64,000 nt of DNA. It comes from Dryococelus australis. Taxonomy: Eukaryota > Arthropoda > Insecta > Phasmatodea > Phasmatidae. Positions 19,565 to 31,464 of the stretch are shown in pieces. Below the pieces are notes generated by a model. It had not been told where the DNA came from. It made no database searches and worked only from the letters and a program-made list of their open reading frames with translations. Positions within the stretch are counted from its first letter, which is position 1; every line of letters starts with the position of its first letter. The stretch is from positions 209,554,709 to 209,618,708 of the forward strand of contig CM057009.1 in the NCBI GenBank assembly GCA_029891345.1, in the 5' to 3' direction. Position numbers and translations under genes: made by a program.

Positions 19565-22500
19565 AATTATTCTCTTTGGTATCTATATGGTAGTATATAG
19601 GTTTTATGTGCTAATATAATCCTGTTATATTCATGAAGTTTAATGCAATTTTATTAATTTTGTTTGTATGTATTTCATGTTTCTCACTTCTTAATAAATT
19701 CATTGTTCTATATTGTGTTTTATCTTTAAACAAACAATTATTACATTCATCAAATGTAATTATTTACTTAACTACACATTTTTTTGCACCTTTCGATTTT
19801 TCGTTTCTTTTAATCGTCAAATAAGAATGCATTCATTTTTCTTGTTTAGCAACAAATTCTTTCATTATTTTACCATTATATTCGTCTTTTAATTTACCTA
19901 AAACTTTTTATTAATTTGTGGCATGTTATATATGTTATCAGTTGGATAATCAATTGTATCAAATCTATATAACAGGGTCTTCATATCTTCATAACAAAAT
20001 CTTAAATTTTTATGTTATAAAATATACGAAACAGTATCTTGATAGCACAATTCAATTTTATCTCCATATTATGGCTTTAGAGCTTTATAATGAAAATCGT
20101 ACATTAACTATTTTGATATTTTTAAAATTGACATACCAACATATATAGGCTTATTAAATTTTATTTTCGTTTTATTCATATGCATAGCTGCAAAATTTTA
20201 ATTAAATATAGCACTTCTTTTGAAATCTGGCTTTGCTACTAATTTTTCACATTTTTTCTGCAGCTGATACTAGTTTTATATCAACTGTGTTTCTTATATT
20301 TTCCATTGTTTTACCACACACTTAATTATTCACCAGTTTGTAAATATCTTTTTTCAGAGATGTTTTTTGTATTAGTTCTTATCTCAGTAATAAAACCTAT
20401 ATATTTACTCAGCCAATCAGATTAATCAAACGTTAAAATTCTATGTATCTTAGTAAGTTTTAAACAATTTTTAGACACTGTATTAAATTTCGATTGTGTA
20501 TTACATACTTTGCTTTTTTATATAATGTTGTTAGTAATTAAGATTGTTTATTCCTGGAACTGCCTTATTTTCTGGACAAAATGGAAGATCTTTATGTAAA
20601 TTATGCAGTTAAATAACATATTCTAAATCAACTTCTAATATAGAACAAATGTTCATAATTGTTCTCCAAATTTAATATTTTTTTCACCAAGTAATCTAAA
20701 TCAGATAATTCATAATAAACCCAATCGAAACGGCCATATGGTAAATATTGAGGCATTGTCCAACCATATAAATTATTAGCAGCAAGATATGCTAAATAAT
20801 ATGATTCTTGATTTGAGTTAAAATCGTTAAAATATTTGTTGTTAACTTTAACATATCGCTTACAACATAGTGATATATCCCCTCGAATACATTTTTCTAT
20901 CATAAAAATCATCACAATTGTGTAATAATTCTAATTGTTGTTTAGTCATTTTAAGCATTGTTTCCCACGATAAACCTGGTGCTAAATCATGAGAATTTAT
21001 ACAAGTTTTCCTTAAATTTTCGAATATTTCTGCTAACAATAATACATCACTTTTTAAATACAAATCATTGTATTCGCGAAGATTTTTAATACTAAATTGA
21101 TTCCATACAAATTTTTCATGTTCATAATCATCACCAGTTATATCAGAATTGTATAATTTATTATATAGCTTGCTTTTTTGGTGGAAGTTATTTTTTATCA
21201 TATTTCTTCCAACTATCCCTATTATCGTATGGATAAACACCTTTTTTATTAACAAATTCTGCTTATTCTTTTGTAAAATGTTTTTGTATGTGGTTCATTC
21301 GTTTTTTAGTTAAATTAGATGATAATTTATCTAAACAACTGGTGATAAATTTAAAAGTGTCTATAATTCACATCTTAAAATTTTCTGTTGCTTTCCCAAA
21401 ATTCAAAATTTATAATCTTTTCTTCATTATTTGTTATTAAATCTATATTTTTATCTTCATAACCTAACCGTTTAATAAATAAATGAGTATAATAACCAGC
21501 TAAATTACGAAAATAAATTTGTACAAATTTGGGCAATTTTAATTGTAGACTACAATTACTGCATACTGGATAAATGAATTTTCCATTTATATGATCATGA
21601 TGTACTTTTTTTTACTGTCCTTCGTATATTCACACTCGCATACCAGTACTTTTTTATTTAATATATAATATTTTTTCTTCTTTGGTTAGTGGATGCATTG
21701 ATTCAATTTGTGAATTTATCTCACCAACTTCTTCTACATCTCTTTTTTTATTGATTGCATGAAAATATTATGTGTGTTTGGTCCTCGATATACTACTGGC
21801 GGCTTATAATCATCATAATTAGATATAATATAATATCAAAAATCTGATTCTTCATGTAAGTGATATTTCAGTGTATATGATTTATCATTTAATTTTAAAT
21901 CAATGTTATTTATTTGTTCATTAGAAAAATGGTATATTTCTTTAAGTATTTATTTATAAAGACCATCGTCGATATGATCTTGAGTTAAAACTGGATATTT
22001 TTTGATTAGTTTAAATTTAAAAAAATTATAAGAATTTGGTTTAGTTGTTCATGTTTTATTCAATATTGATTCAAAATCTGCATATATTGTGAATGGAACC
22101 ATCATTTTATGTTTGTAATTCTTAAACTTTATTTGCTCTCCTTAAGTAGGTAATTGAATTTTTACTGCTTTATTTTTAGAACAATCTTCAGTATGTTTAT
22201 ATAATTTATTTTGAGAATGAAATAAACAAAGACACATATCACATTCATAAGTTTTACTTTTCTTATTTTTTGTGCATCAAGCCATCTCGATAAAGCTTTA
22301 ATCTAACAATAATGTCAGTTTGCACCATCTTAAAAATAAAGTAAATTTGTATAGTGGATATACTGTGGATTTAATTTCAATTGAGTATACATTTATAGAT
22401 GCATGAATTTGATTCTCAATTTTTGGTATATCATGAAATTTAATAGGATATTCATACTTATCTATTATTTCGTCAATATTAAGCACCACATTTTTATATT

Positions 22501-23320
22501 TGGGTACTCTTTGTGAATCTTTTCCTGTTGGAAATAATGCAGATTTTACAGCCCAAAGAAAGCATATTAGATCATAATTTTAAACATGTATGCATGCTTT
22601 CTTATTCTTCATAACTTCTGGTACTTGAATATATGATGCAGCATTTAATGGATTATTCTTATTTATTGCTAATTGTAATCCAATTATTCTAACAAAATCT
22701 CAACCCAAATCTCTTTTTGAAATTCAGATAATTGTGTAAGTAGTTCTTGTATTACGAATTTATAAATTTTATTTCAACATATCCAGCATTCAATATTGTA
22801 CAATTTGGAGATTGAAATGTGAACAATTGTACTTGATTATTTACTTGCTTATGAAAATTAGCATATTATTTAATACTTATTTTCACACCTCTAATAATTT
22901 GAAGATTATTGTGTATTATCTCAAATACCTTATTTTTTAATTAAATCAAAAAATAAATAGGCTGTACTAAATTAAAAGTATTTTCAATGATATATGTTTA
23001 TATCTACTTTAAAAGCTTTATTAACTAAGCAATTTTTGTTGCTCCTTTTTCTATTTCTTTTGTTAACAAAATAATTATTATAAAATGAAATATTTCTTCT
23101 TATTCTTTTTATATAGTTTATTTACAAATATATTATTAGAGAATCGTAATATTATTTTAAGTTCTTTTCTATCTTGTTTATTTCTAAGCTTTTCAAAAAC
23201 ATTATAAGAAAATGGGAATATTTCTTTTAATTCTTTTTTATCTTGTTTATATATATTTTTTACTTTTGAAATGGGTAAATTGCTAAAATTATTTTTCTTT
23301 GATTATTTAATATTCCTGGC
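19565..23320 (-). pseudogene. polB: Protein-primed family B DNA polymerase, element B (broken)
   Basis: Same architecture as the A and C polymerases. N-terminus at about 23,300 with a triplicated 23-residue unit (separate entry); KNKKACIHV-type and PLYKFTLFL segments at 22.3-22.6 kb; exonuclease/zinc region badly decayed at 21.5-22.1 kb; NNFHQKSKLYNKLYNSDITG and SIKNLREYNDLYLKSDVLLL in the 131-codon frame 20,860-21,255; motif A AYLAANNLYGWTMPQ (family DANNLYGW, Asp to Ala, 20,785); motif B KLVNN-stop-VCGKTMENIR (20,310); motif C CYQDTVSYIL (family YxDTDS, second Asp to Val, near 20,030). The C-terminus resembles the TLPWGH end of A. Both catalytic Asp positions are hit. Confidence 0.9.
23085..23275 (-). 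repeat. Triplicated 23-24-residue unit at the PolB N-terminus, element B
   Basis: On the minus strand three consecutive units read KQDKKELKEIFPFSYNVFEK, KQDRKELKIILRFSNNIFVN and KNKKKYFILYNNYFVNK. At DNA level the plus strand repeats TTCTTTT(A/C)TCTTGTTTAT with spacing of about 65 bases (around 23,090, 23,150 and 23,215). Element C has one unit (KDKKKTGIFPLYNNLFLDKK) at about 39,890-39,950. Confidence 0.75.
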
Positions 23321-23815
23321 ACAATAAATGAAATCAAATGAGCTTTCCTTAGATAATAATAATATTTAATTTGTAATTTTTACCTATAACTCGCAACTCG
23401 CGAATTCTCATTTCACTCAACTCAGCTGTGAGATTGTTCGCTGGCATTTAGATTGCTATATTTTGTAAGAAACAAATTTATAAATAAATGTAAATACAGA
23501 TATACTGAATAAATAAAAAAAAGTGTTTAGTGTTTAAATTAATGGGAAACCGTATTTAAGTTATTGTTATGACGATAATTGTTCATATAATCACAAAAAC
23601 ATTATTTACAAGTGATTGAATAATTCTCCTTGCTATTTTTATCAAGAGAAAATAATTGTATAGATTTATTCTTATTATATATTTTACATGTTTTTGTTGG
23701 AAAATTATAATGTTGATTTTCGTTTAAAATATCTAATGCTCTCTTGTGTAATTTACTATTGTTATGCTTTTCGAGAGAAGTATTATAAACATATTTTCCA
23801 CATTCGCACATTAGG
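23320..23815. other. Border of element B and flank
   Basis: AT-rich sequence without recognised gene. A minus-strand frame here (part of 23,602-24,027) reads on from the Gypsy protease into KHNNSKLHKRALDI-like sequence, which looks like a C2H2-type finger (CGKYVYNTSLEKHNNSKLH) but shows no partner fingers. The element B similarity to element C fades near 23,320. Confidence 0.35.
23600..23815 (-). other. Possible single C2H2 finger remnant of element B
   Basis: In the minus-strand frame just left of the Gypsy protease, CECGKYVYNTSLEKHNNSKLH fits C-x-C-x12-H-x5-H-like spacing of a finger, and the downstream sequence is Lys/Asn-rich and AT-rich like element B. The same 141-codon frame (23,602-24,027) continues into Gypsy protease without a stop, so the junction between AT-rich element B DNA and the retroelement falls near 23,815 at the GGGGGCGG string. 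Confidence 0.3.
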
Positions 23816-24232
23816 GGGCGGATTGGGGTACGGAGAGAGGTAGTAATCAGCTGGCTACATTCCCAGTTGACCATGGTTCCTCCATCTCTTCCCAATTGAA
23901 TGCAACATTGTCCATAATCGAGGACGCAATGCTGCTGAAGCAGCCATGGCTGACCCAAAATCATAGATTCCCCGATATGGGGCATAACTAGGAAGTTAAC
24001 CTGTGATAACTTGCGATGTTCCCACATTGGTAAACTTATTCGCCCTTCGACCTGAAGAATGAGATTCGGTTGCGCAAGCCTGACTTTTCTTTTAAGGGGG
24101 GTCAGTCGGGCTCATTGATGGGGCTTGAATAGCTCGCTCCTTATAAAATTACCCGTGGCGGATATGTCTAGCATAGCCATGGTAGTTTTGTTATTTAGGT
24201 GGACCTCTACACAGGGGAATAAGGTCCTTTTG
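23816..24232 (-). pseudogene. Ty3/Gypsy-type aspartic protease remnant
   Basis: Minus strand: VEVHLNNKTTMAMLDISATG with D-I-S-A in place of the DTGA active site near 24,175, then RISLPMWEHRKLSQVNFLVM and ESMILGQPWLLQQHCVLDYG, the conserved second half of retroviral-like proteases (family DVILGxDWL). A frameshift separates it from the upstream Gag frame. The active-site change would abolish activity. No RT follows; the element is cut off at the border with element B. Confidence 0.7.
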
Positions 24233-24830
24233 CTAAGTTCTGGAGCACGCAATGTTGGACTGCTTCCCCTTGTTCTGGTTCTGGGTTCTCTCTCTCTTTC
24301 TTAGTCGGGATGTCTTTGTTCCAATGGCTACCGGGGCAGAACCAGCACTTCGGTACGGAGGAGAGGCGTGGTGTAGGAGTACGTGCTTCCCTAGGTGCCT
24401 CGGGTGACGGAGTTCGTGACTCCGAGCTTTCACCATTCTAGGTTTGTTGGGTGGAACCTGTGCTGTGTAGTTCTGTTCTGCAGCTCGTGCCCATTCTATC
24501 AGTTCATCGATTGTCTTGGGTTTACCCATAAGTACTACATTACGCAACACGGGTAATAACTTCCGACTAATATATTGGACTGATGTCGCTTCTTCTATTC
24601 TCGGAAATACTCTTAGGAATAACTGGTCTTTCCGAAGGGTGAATATTTCCTCTTCGTCCTCGGGTTCCTGCGTCTGACTGAAGAGTTGAAGTGTTAATCT
24701 TTCTAGCACCTCCTTGCCAGTGAATTCAGTCGCCAACCGACTCCTAAACAGTTTCTACTCATTGAGGAACTCGCCGTAGCGATCCCACGATGTCAACACA
24801 AGGCCCTTTAATGGAGTTGGGCTCGCTTAC
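24233..24830 (-). pseudogene. Ty3/Gypsy-type Gag remnant
   Basis: A 167-codon frame (24,233-24,736) reads FTGKEVLERLTLQLFSQTQE, FLRVFPRIEEATSVQYISRK and KTIDELIEWARAAEQNY, the C-terminal capsid pattern of Gypsy Gag, then a basic Arg/Lys/Pro-rich tail without a clear CCHC knuckle. Upstream WDRYGEFLNE extends to about 24,830 after a stop. GC-rich compared with the neighbouring Polintons. It precedes the protease on the same strand. Confidence 0.75.
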
Positions 24831-26109
24831 CCACTGTTTTTCGGGGAGGTCGGTTTCTCGAAATTCCTTTTCGCATTCCTACGTAAAGGCTATAGGTCCT
24901 AGTGAGGTGTACCCGCGAAATAAGTTATTTGTATATCGTCGTCCTCCCCGTCGCTGGGTGTCCCGATTCTGTTTTTGGTTGTATATTTGACAGTGAAGTC
25001 AGTGACCAGTGGGAACAAGGTGTGTAGGTTCGTCTGCACCTCGCACGCTGATATACCATGCCTGGCCTAAATGTATGTATATTAGGTGTGTATAAACACA
25101 TAAAAAGACAAAAAATCATGTAAAAAGTTAATTTAAAACGATCGAATGCGCAGGTCGGTATTCGAACTGGGGTCCCTATACAACCCCATACAATATTTAT
25201 TCTTTGTCCAAAATATGTCTAACATCAAACATTTATTCATAATTTATTCCAGCGAATTTTAGTAAAATGTCACTTAGGCGACACTGGAAAGCCAGTAGTG
25301 TTCATTCTCACATTCTGAGTTATTATCAGACAAATATATGTTTTCCTGAAACACGTTTTTGAGAGCAGTGCATTCCGTTGACTTTTTTTTTACAGTATTT
25401 TACACAAAAATTCTGTAATATTGCAAGACATTACTTATACTGTCATGTCGTAGACATATTTTTTTACGGTGTTTTGGATACAAACTATAAATTATTTTAT
25501 TTTGTAATAGTAACGCAAACAGTTTGTGTACAGTCATGTGATAGACATATTTTTACAAGCACATTTTCCGTCTTAATTATCTGCATGAATTAATAAAAAA
25601 AAACAGGTTTATAGGCTGTAAAATACATTTAATTTTAAGACTTTATTGTTTATAAATTAAGGCCCGAAGATTATCTACAATGCGAGAGGACTTGCTTAAG
25701 CCAAAAGTTTTGTACAGAAACACACAATGACATACGTTACGTTTTAATACGTACTGCATGGTGGCGCGAGCATTTAAGCCAGCCAAGGCCGAGTTGGATC
25801 ACTCAACGTCTCCGTGCAGCAGCTGGTTGAAATCATTACACGTACTCAGCACGTCGAGCCAGCGTGTTATACTCGGCCTTACCTTCATAATAAGCCATGC
25901 CGACGTGCCTGCCACTGTCGGCAATGCCGCGAGCTCCTCTCTGTATTATAGAGAAATGGCGGTACCTAGATCAGGAAATCGAGGGTTGAATACCACTTTT
26001 TTTTCGTAAATAAAAGGTATTGCTATTCGCATATTTTTTTACAAGGTCCTTCCTGGAATGCAAAATTGCATTTTTATTTCCGCCTCTCCTCATACATAAT
26101 GTAAGAGAA

Positions 26110-26306
26110 TTGGAGATATGCTGTCCGACACAGTGTCAGGTGCATATGTGAGAAAACGACGTGGAAGCACATGTGTATCCAGTTACCTGACACTGTGCAG
26201 GTGCATACCTGCAAAAATACTAACACAGCTCTTCCCATGCACATACTGACTCCAATTAACTGACACCATGCAGGCACCTGTTCACACTGCTCTTGCCATG
26301 CAAGCA
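26110..26306. repeat. About 65-75-bp imperfect tandem repeat
   Basis: CCGACACAGTGTCAGGTGCAT (26,125), CCTGACACTGTGCAGGTGCAT (26,187) and AACTGACACCATGCAGGCAC (26,257) head successive units. Units two and three also share CACAGCTCTTCCCATGCA versus CACTGCTCTTGCCATGCA. Adjacent short palindromic words (GACACAGTGTC) occur. No coding function seen. Confidence 0.7.
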
Positions 26307-28945
26307 TCGATATTTTTTTTTTTTTAATTTTGACAAATGAAGGTTTTTTTCCTAGGAAAATAAATAATAATCCAAGTTATTTAGCTACAGTTATTTATGT
26401 TTTTACAAATTTCTTATGATTTTCTAATCATTTTTCATAGCAAATTATTTGGGATTTTTTTGAATTATTTAGGTAAAAAGGTGAATATTTAAGGGAAAAG
26501 ACAGATTGTAAGGGATAAATGGTAAATTCAATATGGCAGCCAGAGCCCCCTCAAGGCAATTTATAGGGGGTCATTTTTTGCATCTGTGCAAAATGGTAAT
26601 TTTTTAAAAGGAAAAAAAGTAATTTCTGGGTAAAAACAAACTCGCAGTTTTTTCCTTTAACATTGGGACTACAACAAGGAGTTGTCATATTTCATTTTTC
26701 TAACATTAGAGCTTTCCAGCAGCTCGAGAATATTACACAACACTGCCAGAAAATTATTAAACTGAATTTGGTGGCCCTCTGACAGCGGTAGCGCTGGATA
26801 TAGGCGATCGGAGAGGACGCCAAGGGGACTCTGACCTGAAATATCGGGAGGAACACATCGTGTGCTCAGAGTAGTTTCTGTCGACAGACCATCGACTTGA
26901 TGTTTTGGTAGTAAACAGTGATTCAGTCTTCACCTGCCTAGAATACATATGGTTAAGAAGGAGAAAGAGTAAGATTGGTAGATGTTGAAATTTTGTTGTG
27001 CACCCTAAGGTTAGGCGTAGCTGAGAATCTCTGCCTGTCGGCACTGCAGTTCCGAGGGTATGTGTTTTTTACTTTTTAAGGTAATTATTCGATTTTCCAT
27101 GTCAGCTTAAGTGTGTCACTTCCCCCATTACTAATTTTGGAAAACTGCAACCTTTAAATCGGAGAAAGTGAGAATGTTTGTGAATTTTCCTGTGTAAATT
27201 GTATAAACATTAACAAGTTAATTTGAGAATAAATCTCTAGTCTACGAATCATTTTTTCTTCTTTTAACTTATACTTACTTAGACACCCTGGTCTATATTT
27301 AGAGAGTGATTAAGAATAAAACATGGATAGAGAGAACTGTAGCTACGAACCAGTCTACCAGGAGTTCATAAAGGTAGTTCCACGAAAACCGTACAAAGTG
27401 TGCAAGGATTCCAATCATGTGATGAACCATCTTCACTTGATTAGCAAGATAAAAGTATGCCCTTGTGAGTTCTACATTCCCAATCTGGTAATACGAGGTT
27501 TGTGCAGTAACTGTAATAGGTTGTTTTTCGTTGTTCAGCACAACCTACTACCCTCATCCTCGTACGGTCTTTAGGGAAAGCTTTAATGTAAGTGTATAGT
27601 TTTAAGAAATTCCTGAGATGTTTATTTGTTCGTCTAAAAGATAAAGATTCATTACATGTGAGTTACCTTATGATGTTTAGTATAACAAACATATCTTTCA
27701 ATAAGTGAACACAAATTTTAGTTGGACCAGTCATCTCAGGAGCACTGTAAAAAAAATTGTGTAATTTTACGCGAATGTACGTGGCAGCACAATTTCCACA
27801 CATGTTCTTGTATTTTTACACGTACGAGTGTACGTGTACTTTTACTGCGTGTCCCATGTATATTTACGAATACAATGCCAGTGTGATTTTACTATATATG
27901 TTATTCTTTATACCAATGATTATGTTCACTCACAAGTACTCTGTTTGTGTCATATTACTTTTTACAAGCTTTTATTTTACTTGCCTAGTTAGTTTATTTG
28001 TATGTTCGGGGGAAATATTGAAAGTGAATTTTGACCCACTTCTAGGCATTCAATCGAGCTGAAACTTGGTATACATATAGAAACTCGATGATTAGGCAAT
28101 TCTATGGTCACAGAGACTTGGTGCTGCAAACAGGATCATCTCCTCATGAGGGAACTCCTGAACGGTTAATAGTATTGACTCGAGTTTGGGCTCGTTTGAT
28201 TGCTCTTGATGATACCTTTGGAGGTAGATGGTCAGTAAGGCCTGATGATGGATTCGGAAGGTGATCATAGGAACTTCATCAAAGCTAAACGTTGAATCTG
28301 CGCGTTTCGGCTCATTTGACTAGGTAAATCGACCGTGTATTTTAATTTCACTTGCATGTATGTGGGTGTGTTTAGGTCAAATATTGCGAGTCGATTTTAA
28401 ACCACTTCCCATTATCCAATTGAACTTAAATTTCGTGTACATGTGTAGTTCCCATGACAATACATGTCAAGGTACAACAGAGCTAATCTGATGATGGAGC
28501 CGGAAGTTACAAGCTTTTATGTAACTTCACGATTATGTACATGTGGTAAACTACTTCCTGTTATCAAATTGAGCTAGCTGCAGCAATGTTGCCAGACCTC
28601 CCTGTCTTTAACTGTCACCCTTGTTTCGGTGGTACAAGACTGCCTAGATCAGGCAGGGTGACTTGGTGCGTCCGATCAGCTGTGTTCGCGCGCACGTGCA
28701 CACACAGAGTCGAGTTGGGTCGTTATCTAGTGTTTTATGCTGATTTTTTTCATATTATGTAACTATTGCATTTTGCATAAATGTTTTAGTATGTTAGGAA
28801 AATTTTACGAGAATCTTCTCTGTCTTGGAAATGCTGATTTAAATTAATTTCCCTCCTCACATAGTAAATATATCGAGTTTGGCCTCGTTGGACTTGTCTC
28901 GATGAGTAATTTCATTGTTGTAGATGGTGGCCAGGGTCTGTAGTA

Positions 28946-29013
28946 ATTATATAGTAATGCACATCACATTAACAGACATAAAGTTTGTCCCGAGATGTGC
29001 ATTGCTACATAAT
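28946..29013. repeat. Long-arm hairpin (20-bp arms, 28-nt loop)
   Basis: ATTATATAGTAATGCACATC (28,946-28,965) pairs with the segment 28,994-29,013 at 18 of 20 positions; the inner part (AATGCACATC with GATGTGCATT) is perfect. The 68-base foldback is the size of an animal pre-miRNA and could also be the core of a small MITE. Neither is proved by the sequence alone. Confidence 0.7.
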
Positions 29014-29695
29014 ATTACAAAAAAATTATAAAAACTAAGAAGTGAAAAATAAAATAACTGTAACAAACTTTTAAACCATGCTTTTATTTATAAGTGAACT
29101 AAAAAGAGAAAAATAATAACAGTAGTTACGCAATTTGAAAACTTGTCAGATGTGGTCGAACAGCCGTAATAAACTTTACTGCAAATTAATTTTTTTCTGT
29201 CAATTTATAATTAGTATATAAAAGCTTAGTAGATGTATAATGCGGGTCCTAGTTCAGAACATATTTTGGGGTTATTTCTTCTAAAATTACAACAAATAAT
29301 ACAGTACACTAAAGAGAGTTATTTTGTCTAAAATTACAGGAAAAAGTTTAAAATTCAAAATCCGAAATTCGATGAAAAAATCGTGAAAATCGTGTGAAAA
29401 ATACCAAAATCATGGTTCTTGGGGCTTAAATTTAAGATCTAAAAGATTTTTAAAAAGGAGCTGTCAATAACGGGAAATTTTGAGCAAAAAGAATTTTAAG
29501 CAGTTTTTCAAAAATGAACGCACACAATTTGACACAGGTAAAACAAGCAAAATTACGCTAAAATCAAGCAAATTTAAAGCTAAAACAAGCCAATCAGATG
29601 AAAAGATACAAAATAATAGAGTTCAGAAATTTTATTCAATAAAAGTAAAAACACCAATAAGACTTTTTAAAGTCTAAAAATAAAGAAAAATCTTA

Positions 29696-30190
29696 ATCAT
29701 AGCCATTAATGAATCCATAATACCCACCATCACTATAATCCAAACCATAGACATCGTCTTTAAAATTAGAAAATTTATCTGATCTGAGATCATTTTAATT
29801 GATTTTTAAAACTATTTTGAAATGAAAAATATCCAATTATTTATCAACAAATTTTTCTATTTTTATAATTTCATATCCAATGTCCCAAACTTCTAAAAGG
29901 TCTATCTATAATCTGATCCATTTATAATATAAATATTTATATATGTTTTATAATAAAAGTGATAATATGAATTTTTTAAAATTAGAATTATAATTTTATA
30001 TTCGATAAAATTATTCATCTATATTTGTAAAAATTCGTAAAAAATTTTAATCCAATCACTCAACTATATGAGTCTTAAAAATTTTATTAGAATATCGAAA
30101 CAATTTCTTGATTCTGAAAAAATATTTGCATTATCCATTTAATAAAATTAATAATTTATTTATCATCAGTGATATTTTCTTTAAAATAAT
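29696..30190 (-). pseudogene. Small unknown protein gene, element C
   Basis: Counterpart of 11,570-11,995. The minus strand ends with NLRSDKF-like sequence and DDVYGLDYSDGGYYGFINGY followed by TAA at about 29,696, an acidic Gly/Tyr-rich C-terminus in one open stretch from about 29,790. Upstream sequence is broken by stops. It follows the capsid gene on the same strand. No family recognised; the conserved end suggests the tail is functionally important, for example as a contact peptide. Confidence 0.5.
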
Positions 30191-30206
30191 CATACGTTAA
30201 ATTTCG

Positions 30207-31435
30207 TTAGCTAATTAAAATAACATTGCAGATTGTACCAGCCTCAACAACTTTTTTTAAATCAACACAAATATTTATACTTGTTTTATTTTTAACTATG
30301 GCTGTTTTTCTATATAGGCAGTCAATATCATATAAAGGTTTTCGTCCCCAAAATGAATAATAATTAATATCGCCAATGATAATTTGTAGTTGGCTTATTA
30401 TAAATTTCAATATTTCTAAATATAGTATATAATTTTGTTCTGAATTTCTAAAATAATGTAAAGCCAGAAACATTTTAAGACAGAGATCAATTTCAACATC
30501 TAGATTTCAAATTTCATTTCTACCATTATTAATAAAAAATAGTTCTCACATTACAATGATCAAACATTGAAGAATGCACATATTGCTCAGTGCGATTTTT
30601 ATGTTAGTTTGGAAACCAACAATTACAAAATCAGGCATGTCAAATTGTAAATTTTTAAACTGATCTTTTATATCAAAGTTAAAAACAGTTGTCCCAGCAG
30701 GAACTTCTTTTTCTGAAAATCGGCAATTCTTAAAACCAATTTGAATTTTACGATTTTTATATATATTTTTCTTTAATTACAATTGAAGTGTTAACTTCAT
30801 ATTTAACAATAGGCCACATAATCTCTAATTTTTCAATAACAATTTTACCTGGATAAGCATTAGTTTTATCAACCGAACCATATGCTTTCTTAGTTTCCCA
30901 AACAAATTAACAATTGTTATCAGACAAATTTCGGAAAAAAAGTGATTTTATAACCCCCCTCCCAGTAAACTTCATTATTATCGCGAATAAAACCAAACAA
31001 ATATATCAACTGATATAATGTTTCGTTTATTTTATCACTACGAAAAGATTTTACTCGAAATTTATGATAAATACCAGTAGATTCCAAATAATTTTGTTCA
31101 CCTGGTGGTCTTAGCAAAAATATTCATCATTGTCGAAATTATTCCTGGATTATCAACAGCCACGTCTTGAAATTTGTACTCTATAAAACTGAAATGGAAA
31201 AAAATTAGAACAATCAACAATATTATCTCATTTTTGGTATTGGACTCGCCTCCAACTTTATCTCTTTTTAGTAGGCGATATTCTTCCACAACATAAGCTT
31301 TGTTTGGAAAAGAACCGCCATCTCATATTGAAATACCATATTTTATTCTAATATTGTAAACATTAAAATTTTTACTAGTTTGATCAGTTGGGGGGAAAGT
31401 TTGTCTCTCAAAAGTCTCAATGCTTTATTCATTCA
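30207..31435 (-). pseudogene. Putative double-jelly-roll major capsid protein, element C (broken)
   Basis: N-terminus SIETFERQTFPPTDQTS near 31,420, then YGISI-type strand, VVEEYRLLKRDKVGGES (frame 31,098-31,289) and VDNPGIISTMMNI. Further segments: EVYWEGGYKITFF near 30,950, QFKNLQFDMPDFVIVGFQTN near 30,635 and PLYDIDCLYRKTAIVK near 30,320 in the 88-codon frame 30,207-30,473, which ends CNVILIS. Motif order equals that of A and B. Stops and frameshifts throughout. Confidence 0.62.
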
Positions 31436-31464
31436 TTTATATGTATATATATATATAAACGATT

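Larger units (their letters stand above)
11300..23350. mobile_element. Element B: decayed AT-rich Polinton-like element
   Basis: Twelve gene regions in the same order, orientation and spacing as element C: small unknown (-), capsid (-), structural protein (+), PLA2 (+), pX-like (+), protease (+), unknown (+), small Cys protein (+), integrase (+), ATPase (-), penton-like (+), PolB (-). The left-end sequence (tttgacacaagataaaacaagcaa near 11,385, split here as two words TTTGACACA and AAAACAAGCAAAATTA) is shared with element C near 29,530. Nearly all genes carry many stops. The abrupt fall in GC at about 11.3 kb and rise at about 23.4 kb mark the borders better than any terminal repeat I could find. 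Confidence 0.88.
24831..29460. other. Non-coding spacer between Gypsy remnant and element C
   Basis: No convincing gene. 24,840-25,120 may hold the upstream part of the Gypsy Gag leader or LTR. At 25,140-25,190 the minus strand contains AGTTCGAATACC, close to a tRNA B box. Short frames (25,378-25,593 plus, 26,757-27,044 minus, 27,323-27,574 plus) lack motifs. Segments at 28,020-28,110 and 28,380-28,450 share a degenerate ACCACTTC-ATTCAAT-GAnCTnAAA word pattern, suggesting a dispersed repeat. Confidence 0.4.

Noticed and set aside
27323..27574. 83-codon frame with Cys pairs (plus)
   Set aside because: CPCE and CSNC pairs hint at a zinc site, but there is no recognisable fold, and a minus frame overlaps it fully.
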